This document shows positions 17,874 through 25,334 of a DNA stretch of 64,000 nucleotides, in pieces. The first letter of the stretch is position 1. Each line of letters opens with the position of its first letter. A model generated the notes under the pieces. It saw nothing but the letters and a program-made list of their open reading frames with translations. It had not been told where the DNA came from and ran no database searches. The stretch comes from Spirochaetaceae bacterium (lineage in GTDB: Bacteria > Spirochaetota > Leptospiria > Leptospirales > Leptonemataceae). The stretch lies in contig PBUB01000007.1 of the NCBI GenBank assembly GCA_002729885.1, forward strand, positions 62,001 to 126,000, in the 5' to 3' direction. A program made the position numbers and the translations under genes.

Positions 17874-18602
17874 TCAAGGTCCCAGGTTGTCGCAACATCG
17901 CAGAAGTGCCCGACCATATTCGAAACCAACCCGTCGCAGCCGTACGATTCTACAATGTAAAAACCACCAGAGAACGTGGAGGGTAATTGCAAAGAAAGCC
18001 AAGTCAATTCCCGTTTCGGATACCGCCGGTAATACCTTTGTACTTACTCCGCTACTAACCCAAGTGAGGAATGCCAAGGTAATTAAATCCAATGCTATTC
18101 CATAATTCCTAATAGCCACTACATTGCGAACGAATCCGTAATCTGTGAGCTTTTTAAAGAGAACTGCAAATTTGGTAGTATCGCGAGTCTGCTCTTTCAA
18201 CCACTCTACTCCCGAAGCATAGATTGCATCGGCAGCCCGCTGATCTTGAGACTCTGTCTGCATATTAGGGAACGCTAACCCTGTACCATTAGAAAGAACA
18301 GAATGATAACGCGCCTTACTATAAACGTCGACTCTGTCGTCAGAGTGGCGCAATAGCACAGTCGTAGGGAGGACATGAGCGAAAACTTCGGTTTGAAGAG
18401 CCCGGCCTCTTTCTGCAACCATTGTCGCCATCAAATAGCCTATTGCCGCACCCAAAATCAACGAGATCCCAGCCATTTTCCAGGAGACTTCAATTCCGAA
18501 AAGAAGAGCCAGGACAAACAGCGGGACCGCAACCAAGACCGCAGGAAACAATTGAGCCCGACGCTCATAGCTGCTGGAGAACGCTTTCAAAAATTCAATC
18601 AT
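17874..18602 (-). CDS. Four-TM membrane protein, putative effector of the E2-E1-JAB operon
   Basis: A 242-residue protein with two adjacent N-terminal TM helices (FPAVLVAVPLFVLALLFGI and AGISLILGAAIGYLMATMV), a soluble middle of about 100 residues, and two C-terminal TM helices (ALDLITLAFLTWVSS and AFFAITLHVLWWFLH). The ATG at 18602 overlaps the last 8 nt of the upstream E2-E1-JAB gene, indicating translational coupling; the longer frame from 18647 would lie inside that gene. The paired-helix layout resembles membrane-disrupting effectors of bacterial immune systems such as SLATT-type proteins, but I cannot confirm homology. Last gene of the operon. Confidence 0.75.
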   Translation of the reverse strand: MIEFLKAFSSSYERRAQLFPAVLVAVPLFVLALLFGIEVSWKMAGISLILGAAIGYLMATMVAERGRALQTEVFAHVLPTTVLLRHSDDRVDVYSKARYHSVLSNGTGLAFPNMQTESQDQRAADAIYASGVEWLKEQTRDTTKFAVLFKKLTDYGFVRNVVAIRNYGIALDLITLAFLTWVSSGVSTKVLPAVSETGIDLAFFAITLHVLWWFLHCRIVRLRRVGFEYGRALLRCCDNLGP

Positions 18603-20832
18603 CCAACGCCTCCTGCAAGTACACTTGGACGCCAGAATCACCGACAATCAGCATCAGCGCCGGAAAGCCCTCTGCAGCCTGAAAATCAGCAATCTGACTG
18701 AGCAGAATTTCATCCCGGGTGCTCATGCTCGTTGAACAATTAGGAGGATGCGAGTGCCACTCCCCGAGATAAATAACGCGGCCGCCTGTCAATTTGGAGA
18801 TCCGGATAAGCTCCTCACCGACTCCATCCAACCCGCGCTGAAAAGTTCCAGGAGACTTGGCGCTATCGGGGGGGGCCGGAAGTGCCTCTACAATACGAAT
18901 TTCCTGCGCAACCAGATCAAGCAGGCCAATGAGTATGCCACCTGTCTCGTTTGGTAAATCCGATTCCCGGAGCGACTGGAGCGTTTCCTCTAACTTACTA
19001 TCCCAGCGCATCGTAAAGCTTCCAGTGGTGCTTTGCCTGGCGTCCGAAGGCTGCACTTTCAGGCACTGGGTAGCTCCCGTTTCGCGATCGTTTTTCCAAA
19101 TTCTAATTCTGGCCTCGGGATTTGATGAAAACCGCAGTATCTGACTCGAGAGTAAAGCGGCGTGCAGGTTCACATCTGCACCGCTCATCACCATCGAATG
19201 ATCTCGACAGGAACCTCCGGTACGGATTCTCCCTCCTGGAAGTTGACTAAAATCTGCAAGATCTTTATTTTGAATAAGTGCCCTATAGAATTGTGCCTCG
19301 AGTTCCGAAAGCCGAACATCCCGTGCCAGGCTTTCACCAAGGAGAACTGAGTAATCGGCATTCGGACTCAAAAACACGGAACAGGCACGCGACCCTGTTT
19401 CTGACCTTGAGTACGCAAGTGAAAATTCAACACCTGCAGTCGCATCAATGATGAGTTCTTTTCCCTCGAATTCCACGAGCCCTTCCGCTAGGTTAGACTC
19501 TGTCACCCTCTGGACAATTGGGGCAGCGCTTCCTTCAATAACATCGTTGGCCATAGCTGCCATAATCTCAGATTTCGGGACCCCTACTTGCGAACCAAAA
19601 GCCTGGTGTCGCACCAGATTATGCGGTTTGATATGATCATGGTCTATGAAGGTCCAGTCTGCGAAACCTCCTCGAATGAGATTCATAGAAATAGATGATC
19701 CTAGAGATCCTAGACCTACAATTACGCCACGACGGAGCCTATCGTAATGGCCCGAATGGGATTGCGCGGTTTCTGCAGTCAAGCGGTGGTGCACTTCGAT
19801 TGGTGCAACGCGAATTGATTTCCATTCGTCCGCAAGCAATTTGTTCCCCTTCCTCATACTGTTCAAGACTAACGTATTTTCGAAATTATCGATGAACCCC
19901 ATGATTAAGCCCACAGAAATGAAGTCCTGACCTATAAAAAAAGCCTTCCGTCGGACTTCCTCCGCTCTTTCACTGGAATCCCTGGCGATAGGTATCTCCA
20001 CTAGCAGAACAAAGGCACGTTGATGGGGCGCATGTGAGAACGTATGGCCTTCGAATTTTGACCGTAAAAACGCATCAATAGAAACCCTAAGGTCAACTCC
20101 CCTTTCCCCCAGCCACTCGGATAGATCGCCGAGGTCCCTTGGCGGTAGTTCCAGCATTGGGTTAGGCACCAAGGCAGTTTGTATTACCAGCAGATCCGCC
20201 GGCGGAGCTGCTGGATGCTTTTCTACGGTTTCGGCGAAGTAAACAAAACGGCCATCGCCAGTTTGGCGGGAATGGGCGATGGCCAGTCTGTTGCGCGCCG
20301 CGTTGGTTCCCCAAGAGGCAGGCAAAATCAACTCAGCGGGCGCCAAAAAGAAAAGCTCCTCAAGGGGCTGATCCTCAGAATGCAGCTCTCGTCTGGCCGC
20401 TCGCTCAAGCCAATAGAGAATGTCATTTAAATAGTTCGTCGCTGTCCAACGGCACCGGGCAAGCTCCCACGATTCTTCTGTAAGGCAAATAGAACGAGGA
20501 CCTCCATCCAAGTTTTCATTTTGATGGGGTGTAACCGGAAAGCCTTTGCGGAGAATTCGCACATCCGGCCGTTGCCACTTATCGTGCGGAAATACCAATG
20601 CTAGCCGTTCACGATACTTGATACCGAGATCATTTTTTGATGGGACACCGTCGCTGAGTGCATCAACAATCAGTACATCGGAGGGTGATTTTTCTGCAGC
20701 CAAAGAGCGGATTGCAACGAATTCAAAATCCTTGCGCTTCTGAAGTGCCTGGTAAACCCGGCGCGAAAGATCGGTCCGCAATACGTTATCAGGAGCACCC
20801 GCAATGGGTGCTCCGAAATCCAAAAAAGTCAT
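18595..20832 (-). CDS. E2-E1-JAB fusion protein (prokaryotic ubiquitin-like conjugation/deconjugation)
   Basis: A 745-residue three-module protein. Residues about 1-160 look like a prokaryotic E2: Pro-rich core, GGPRSICLTEESW with candidate catalytic Cys116, and the helix NYLNDILYWLERAARREL. Residues about 365-600 are a ThiF/E1 adenylation domain: VIVGLGSLGSSISMNLIRGG (ATP loop 373-379), FIDHDHIKPHNLVRH, and GGSCRDHS with a candidate E1 cysteine at 542. Residues about 605-745 are a JAB/JAMM peptidase with all ligands: Glu629 (ETGGILIG), EWHSHP (His693, His695) and Asp707 (MSTRDE). Charging, transfer and removal of a modifier or C-terminal tail are therefore on one chain; in type II CBASS the same jobs are split between Cap2 and Cap3. 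Starts 6 nt after the MBL gene. Confidence 0.88.
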   Translation of the reverse strand: MTFLDFGAPIAGAPDNVLRTDLSRRVYQALQKRKDFEFVAIRSLAAEKSPSDVLIVDALSDGVPSKNDLGIKYRERLALVFPHDKWQRPDVRILRKGFPVTPHQNENLDGGPRSICLTEESWELARCRWTATNYLNDILYWLERAARRELHSEDQPLEELFFLAPAELILPASWGTNAARNRLAIAHSRQTGDGRFVYFAETVEKHPAAPPADLLVIQTALVPNPMLELPPRDLGDLSEWLGERGVDLRVSIDAFLRSKFEGHTFSHAPHQRAFVLLVEIPIARDSSERAEEVRRKAFFIGQDFISVGLIMGFIDNFENTLVLNSMRKGNKLLADEWKSIRVAPIEVHHRLTAETAQSHSGHYDRLRRGVIVGLGSLGSSISMNLIRGGFADWTFIDHDHIKPHNLVRHQAFGSQVGVPKSEIMAAMANDVIEGSAAPIVQRVTESNLAEGLVEFEGKELIIDATAGVEFSLAYSRSETGSRACSVFLSPNADYSVLLGESLARDVRLSELEAQFYRALIQNKDLADFSQLPGGRIRTGGSCRDHSMVMSGADVNLHAALLSSQILRFSSNPEARIRIWKNDRETGATQCLKVQPSDARQSTTGSFTMRWDSKLEETLQSLRESDLPNETGGILIGLLDLVAQEIRIVEALPAPPDSAKSPGTFQRGLDGVGEELIRISKLTGGRVIYLGEWHSHPPNCSTSMSTRDEILLSQIADFQAAEGFPALMLIVGDSGVQVYLQEALDD

Positions 20833-20838
20833 TGCAAA

Positions 20839-21978
20839 TCACCCTGCTCTTGCTGGCCGAATTGTAGACACTTTCGCAGAGGCCGTTTTCTCACTCGATT
20901 TCAACGAAAGGCCATTCTCGGTGAAGACAAAGATCAGTGGTTCCGGTTTTCTCTTGTTCGGCTCCTCCATCGTTACTACAAACCTGCGACCTTCGATTTT
21001 TTGCAGGCTCCTGACATAAGCGCGCTTTGCCTGGACATGGGGCGGCTGCTTTTGGGCTTCGCCCTCTGAAGTTTCCGAGATCGGGTCGCTGGAACTGACA
21101 AGATACGAATCACGGCGGCCTGCCTTCAGGAACTCCTGTACCAGCGCAGTTGGTTCGGTGATTCTTGCGCCCTTTTCAGAATTAAGTGCCTTGTAACTAC
21201 AGTGGTGTGGTATATTTAACAAATCCCATTGTAACCGGTCGGCATTCCCATGGCGCTTGGATTTCTCCACAATAGCCTCGAGATTCGTGTAATCGGTATC
21301 ACCAAAGGCGAAATAGTCGAGTTCTGAGGCACCAAATTGAAATCTCACCTGGAAAATCAATGAGGAATCGTTTCTTAGCTCCTCTTGCTCAGAATTCACA
21401 ATAAATGGAGAATGACAGAAAAATTCCACACCGTCGTTCGCCAAAGTAAATCCCTTAGCCAGGGTTCCCGCATCCGTGATTAGATCCTTCCGCGATTCAA
21501 GAGAAAGCCCCGCCTTTTCAAGCCATTCCTTCAATTTGGAAGGCTTTGAAAAAACCTGTATTCCTTTGCCTTCGCGTAGGCGATAACGAGCTTCCTGCCG
21601 CCAGATCTTGGCTTCAGAACTCATTGACCCGTTCTCTGCCTTTTCGAGGATCAGTGCAGCAGGAACCCACAAAGTCTTAATCTTGACTCGGCCATCCCCT
21701 TGATATTTTTCCGCGTGCTCCAGATGGAAAAATTCTGTACTGCCGGCAATATGGTCATCGTCCGCGTGAGTAATAGCAAAAACATCCATGCTATCCCGAT
21801 TGTCTGCTTTAAGATCTTCCAAAAGAACAGACTTTAGGTCAATTCGAGCATCATCTGCACTTTCAGCCTCGGTACGGTGACAAAAATCGAATAGCAGTCT
21901 CCTGCGATCCGATAGCAATATTTGGCTCGAGTCCCCGTTCCCAACGGGATAAATTATCACTTTCGATTCTTTCGACAT
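20839..21978 (-). CDS. ComEC-like metallo-beta-lactamase-fold protein, first gene of the operon
   Basis: A 379-residue MBL-fold hydrolase. Metal ligands are in THADDDHIAG (His71, Asp73, Asp75, His76; the HxDxDH form seen in ComEC/Rec2), FGDTDYTN and the late motif NIPHHCS, which parallels HHGS of ComEC. There is no signal peptide or TM helix, so it is cytoplasmic. The start at 21978 has a GAGGAG ribosome binding site 7 nt upstream. After the fold, the last about 25 residues are low-complexity (SSEKTASAKVSTIRPARAG) and end in glycine, like the tails on which E1/E2 machines act. It may be the sensor, a nuclease or phosphodiesterase, or the conjugated partner; this is inference. Confidence 0.83.
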   Translation of the reverse strand: MSKESKVIIYPVGNGDSSQILLSDRRRLLFDFCHRTEAESADDARIDLKSVLLEDLKADNRDSMDVFAITHADDDHIAGSTEFFHLEHAEKYQGDGRVKIKTLWVPAALILEKAENGSMSSEAKIWRQEARYRLREGKGIQVFSKPSKLKEWLEKAGLSLESRKDLITDAGTLAKGFTLANDGVEFFCHSPFIVNSEQEELRNDSSLIFQVRFQFGASELDYFAFGDTDYTNLEAIVEKSKRHGNADRLQWDLLNIPHHCSYKALNSEKGARITEPTALVQEFLKAGRRDSYLVSSSDPISETSEGEAQKQPPHVQAKRAYVRSLQKIEGRRFVVTMEEPNKRKPEPLIFVFTENGLSLKSSEKTASAKVSTIRPARAG

Positions 21979-22063
21979 GTTTCTTCTCCTCAGGCCGCAA
22001 CTCGGCCTGTGCCGCAATTTCCGATTGCGACAATATAAAATTTAGTTTGACCTGGGAGGAATT

Positions 22064-22117
22064 ATGCCGACACTATTAGATATTGATATTAATAGAGAGC
22101 GGCCCTTCCAGGGTTGA
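22064..22117 (+). CDS. Possible 17-residue peptide with strong ribosome binding site
   Basis: GGGAGGA (22054-22060) lies 3 nt before an ATG that opens MPTLLDIDINRERPFQG and a TGA, and a strong intrinsic terminator begins 6 nt later. The unit (SD, short frame, terminator) is divergent from the MBL/E2-E1-JAB operon. It might be a small peptide gene, a leader peptide or part of a small RNA. Coding cannot be shown from so short a frame. Confidence 0.35.
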   Translation: MPTLLDIDINRERPFQG

Positions 22118-22123
22118 CTCCGG

Positions 22124-22162
22124 AAAGACTGCTTCAGCGCCAACTGAAGTAGTCTTTTTTTT
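22124..22162 (+). terminator. Intrinsic terminator after the short frame
   Basis: AAAGACTGCTTCAG pairs with CTGAAGTAGTCTTT around the loop CGCCAA (22138-22143), a 13-14-bp stem with one G-T or mismatch, followed by a run of T (22154-22162). It is oriented for plus-strand transcripts, for which the only candidate in range is the short frame at 22064. Confidence 0.8.
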
Positions 22163-22342
22163 GCCTGAAGACAACCCTACAATTAAGCCATGCATGATAC
22201 ATAATGTCAAGCACAAATGCGAAGCAAGGTGTCGAATACCAGGATTTTTAATGATTCAGAAGGTTTATAGATATCTGAGCCAGAGTTCTCGAAGAGTACC
22301 ATGGTACAACAGGTTACAGATCTATGTTCCGGTCCATCGAGA

Positions 22343-22450
22343 TCAAATCCTGGGTGCCGTGTGCCGCTTCTTGCGCTCTGACCGAAAGTCTTCCAGGTTT
22401 GGTAACAGGTATTGATCCCAGAAAATGTCTGGAGTTATAGGTTCCGGCAT
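22343..22450 (-). CDS. 35-residue frame coupled to hsdS, possible gene remnant
   Basis: Two bases after the hsdS stop, an ATG opens MPEPITPDIFWDQYLLPNLEDF... and ends after 35 codons. The start, with an F-W-x-x-(F/Y)-x-L-P-N motif, resembles the N-terminus of a common small hypothetical family, but the frame stops early, so it may be a truncated relic. The 180 bases beyond it (22163-22342) hold no gene, only the palindrome GTACCATGGTAC at 22296-22307. Confidence 0.4.
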   Translation of the reverse strand: MPEPITPDIFWDQYLLPNLEDFRSERKKRHTAPRI

Positions 22451-22452
22451 AC

Positions 22453-23697
22453 CTAACCCACCAACCTCCCCGCCATCAGCTGCGGAAGTAGCAGATCCCG
22501 ACTGGCCGCGCATTTGATACTCTTTGCCCGCAGGCTCCCGCCTAAGACCATCAAAGCCCGAGCGCATTTATGAAACCGACCGATCAAATCTGCCGAGGGT
22601 ACCAAGATTTCCTTCTCCTCAAAAATTCGAGCTGTCACGGCTGGATAGGCTGCTCCGCCAGCATTATTGGTAAGGTACGCTATAAAATCTTCCGTGGTGA
22701 CTGCGCAGTATAGGAACTCGCGGAATCGTTCTTCTGCGCGGAGAATAGTAAATCCAGTCGAAGCTACGGTATTCGCAGGAGGTGAGTAGAGTAGCCCGAA
22801 TCCACGTAGGTTTGGCCGGACACTGGACCACAGGATATCGCCATGGGAGACTATCCGACGGGCCCGGCTCGGCGCTTCCGAAAAACAGAGGTCTGCGGGA
22901 GCGGAGATAGTTCCGTTTTTTACGGTAGATATGTCGATGTAGTGTATCCGATCAGGAGCCTCCTGTGTGCGAAGAAGGTCTGGGTTAACCTCACACACCT
23001 CACACACCTTCTTCACTTCCCATCCTTCCGGAATCCTCCCCATCGACGAATCCACAAACTGCGCCTTCTCATGCCCCGGAAACCGAAAGTACACAAACCA
23101 TTCCCTGTACAACGCCCGGGCCATCTCCTCCACAATCCCAATCCTCTTCAGATTATTCTCAATCAAATAATCATACGCCGAAAGAATCCCCGCGATCTTC
23201 TTCTGCGTTTCCAGAGGGGGGAGCGGGATTTCGATACTCTCAAGTATCCCCTGATTCAGGGAAGCCATCGTTGCGCCATGGCTGCATTGGTTATGCATCC
23301 AACGTTGGTGTTCTCTGGTATTCAAGAAGTAAGAAACGAACCTCGGAACCAGTTCCTTCCCCTTCATTCGAAGTCGAATGCAGTCAGAGCCTTGTACCCA
23401 TCCTTCCTGTTCAGGCCGGATCAGCGCATGCCGTTCTACAGCCCCTTTGCGACCAAAAACTATGTCGTTGGCCATGAGTTGATGCCGTCGTAGCCGATCA
23501 GCTGTTTCCCGATTAACGAATTCTAGAGACTCGGTGCGCAAAGCGCCATAGCCGATATGCTTGACGTTGACTACCGGAATACCGGAGTCCGTGTATTCTG
23601 CAGCCTTGAATTGGGTACCGAATGGTCCGGTGACCAGCTCAGCTGATCCTGCGTCGATCAGCTCTTTTACCTGAACACTCTCCCACTCCCCGCTCAT
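22453..23697 (-). CDS. hsdS: Type I restriction-modification specificity subunit
   Basis: A 414-residue HsdS with two target-recognition domains in tandem. TRD1 runs to about residue 170 and ends in the conserved IPLPPLETQKKIAGILSAYDYLIENN helix; TRD2 begins about PEGWEVKKVCEVCEVN and ends with the second conserved helix and LLLPQLMAGRLVG. It sets the DNA sequence recognised by the HsdM/HsdR complex. Its ATG overlaps the hsdM stop by one base (TGATG). Length is typical and the frame is intact. The target sequence cannot be predicted by eye. Confidence 0.95.
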   Translation of the reverse strand: MSGEWESVQVKELIDAGSAELVTGPFGTQFKAAEYTDSGIPVVNVKHIGYGALRTESLEFVNRETADRLRRHQLMANDIVFGRKGAVERHALIRPEQEGWVQGSDCIRLRMKGKELVPRFVSYFLNTREHQRWMHNQCSHGATMASLNQGILESIEIPLPPLETQKKIAGILSAYDYLIENNLKRIGIVEEMARALYREWFVYFRFPGHEKAQFVDSSMGRIPEGWEVKKVCEVCEVNPDLLRTQEAPDRIHYIDISTVKNGTISAPADLCFSEAPSRARRIVSHGDILWSSVRPNLRGFGLLYSPPANTVASTGFTILRAEERFREFLYCAVTTEDFIAYLTNNAGGAAYPAVTARIFEEKEILVPSADLIGRFHKCARALMVLGGSLRAKSIKCAASRDLLLPQLMAGRLVG

Positions 23698-25304
23698 CAG
23701 CCCAGAATCTCCTTGGCATTCTTCGAAATCACTTTCTCCAGGCTATGCGCTTGCTTCGTTAGCTCCTCGAACTCTGCATGCAGGGCCGCGAATCGTTCCT
23801 TGAAGTCATCCTCATCCATCTCTTCGCCGGCCGCTACGCCCACATACCGGCCCGGATTCAGACTGTATCCCTGCTCTGCAATCTCAGATACACTGGCTAC
23901 CTTGCAAAGCCCCGCCAAATCCGCATAGGCTGGTTTCTTTCCAAACACCTCTTTGATCTTCTCTTCTGCTTCCTTGCCGCCCAGGGAATAATCCGCCTTA
24001 TCTCCTCTATAGAGTCGCACCACATTGGCCAGAAATCCAATCTGCCCTTCCGTCCAGTCCCGGTGCGCCCGGTCAATCTGGCGATAAATATGCCGCGCAT
24101 CTAGAAAGAGTACCGTGTCGGCCCGCTTCGTTCCCTTCTTGCCGCGATCTAAAAACCAGAGCGTACACGGCAGGGTTACCGTATAGAACATGTTCGGACC
24201 TACCGCCACCATCACATCCACGGCGCCGTCTTCGATGAGCGTCTTTCGCAGCTCCATCTCGCTGGCCCGCGCATCGGAAGCCGAATTCGCCATTACAAAG
24301 CCGGCCCGGCCCTTCTTGTTCAGCGCCGAATAGAACATCTGAATCCACAGATAGTTTCCGTTATCTACCCGCGGCAGCCCCAGAGGATAGCGCTTGTTTG
24401 CACCCACCTCCGTTTTCAGGCGATCCTTATCCACCGCATTCACATTGAACGGCGGATTCGCCAGCACAAAGTCAAATCGACCGGTGCTCTTATGCAGATC
24501 ATCGTAGTAGGAGTTCTCTTTTCGAATATCCCCTTCCAGCCCGTGCACCGCCAGGTTCATGCGAGCGATGGGTATGGCCAGATCCTTCAATTCCTGACCA
24601 TAGATCGATATCTCTTTCGAAGGGTTCTTCTTATGCCTGGAAACGAATCGCGCGCTCTGCACAAACATACCGCCAGATCCACAGGCAGGATCCAGAATCA
24701 ATCCATGATAGGGCTCCAGTATCTCCACCATCAGCTCCACAATGGCCGATGGAGTATAGAACTCCCCGCCCAGCTGACCTTCCGCCATGGCAAAGCTACT
24801 CAGGAAATATTCGTACACCTTGCCGATGGCATCTCCGGCCATATCCTCCGGAATCGAAGATACCATCTTCAAAAGCTCCGCAAGCGTGGCATTCTCGTAG
24901 TTCTGATACCCCTGCGGTAAAATTCCCTGGAGCGATTCGTTGGCCTTCTCCACCGCCGTCATCGCCTCATTCACTGCCTTTCCCAGATCCGTACCTTCCG
25001 GCAGATTCAAAAGCGTTTCAAACCGGGCGGACTCCGGAAGATAGATCACTCCCGCTGCAATGTAGGCCTGGGGATCCTCCGCCGGCGATCGTCTGCGGCT
25101 GGAGCCTCCTTCCTTTTCCAGTTCCTTTCGCTTGGCCTGGAAACGAACATCCGCAAACCGCAGAAAGATCAATCCCAGCACCGGCCCCGAATACTGCGCC
25201 GCCGTCAGCCCGGAGTTCGCCCGTAGCTGATCCGCCGTCTTCCAGAGCCGATCCTCCAGCGCCGATGTAGTTTCATCCTTTTGATAGGGTGCAATCCATT
25301 CCAT
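23697..25304 (-). CDS. hsdM: Type I restriction-modification methyltransferase subunit
   Basis: A 535-residue N6-adenine DNA methyltransferase. The N-terminal helical HsdM domain (LEDRLWKTADQLRAN...QYSGPVLGLIFLRF) is followed by the SAM motif LILDPACGSGGMF (about 203-213) and the catalytic NPPF (283-286). It methylates the host site specified by HsdS and is required for restriction by HsdR. The gene sits between hsdR (30 nt upstream) and hsdS (1-nt overlap), so the three are one operon in the order R-M-S. All core motifs are intact. Confidence 0.97.
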   Translation of the reverse strand: MEWIAPYQKDETTSALEDRLWKTADQLRANSGLTAAQYSGPVLGLIFLRFADVRFQAKRKELEKEGGSSRRRSPAEDPQAYIAAGVIYLPESARFETLLNLPEGTDLGKAVNEAMTAVEKANESLQGILPQGYQNYENATLAELLKMVSSIPEDMAGDAIGKVYEYFLSSFAMAEGQLGGEFYTPSAIVELMVEILEPYHGLILDPACGSGGMFVQSARFVSRHKKNPSKEISIYGQELKDLAIPIARMNLAVHGLEGDIRKENSYYDDLHKSTGRFDFVLANPPFNVNAVDKDRLKTEVGANKRYPLGLPRVDNGNYLWIQMFYSALNKKGRAGFVMANSASDARASEMELRKTLIEDGAVDVMVAVGPNMFYTVTLPCTLWFLDRGKKGTKRADTVLFLDARHIYRQIDRAHRDWTEGQIGFLANVVRLYRGDKADYSLGGKEAEEKIKEVFGKKPAYADLAGLCKVASVSEIAEQGYSLNPGRYVGVAAGEEMDEDDFKERFAALHAEFEELTKQAHSLEKVISKNAKEILG

Positions 25305-25334
25305 TTACATCATTGTGTCCTGGCCCTGGGACGT

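Noticed and set aside
17874..21978. Canonical type II CBASS operon
   Set aside because: No CD-NTase gene and E2, E1 and JAB are on one chain; an MBL protein occupies the place of the sensor.
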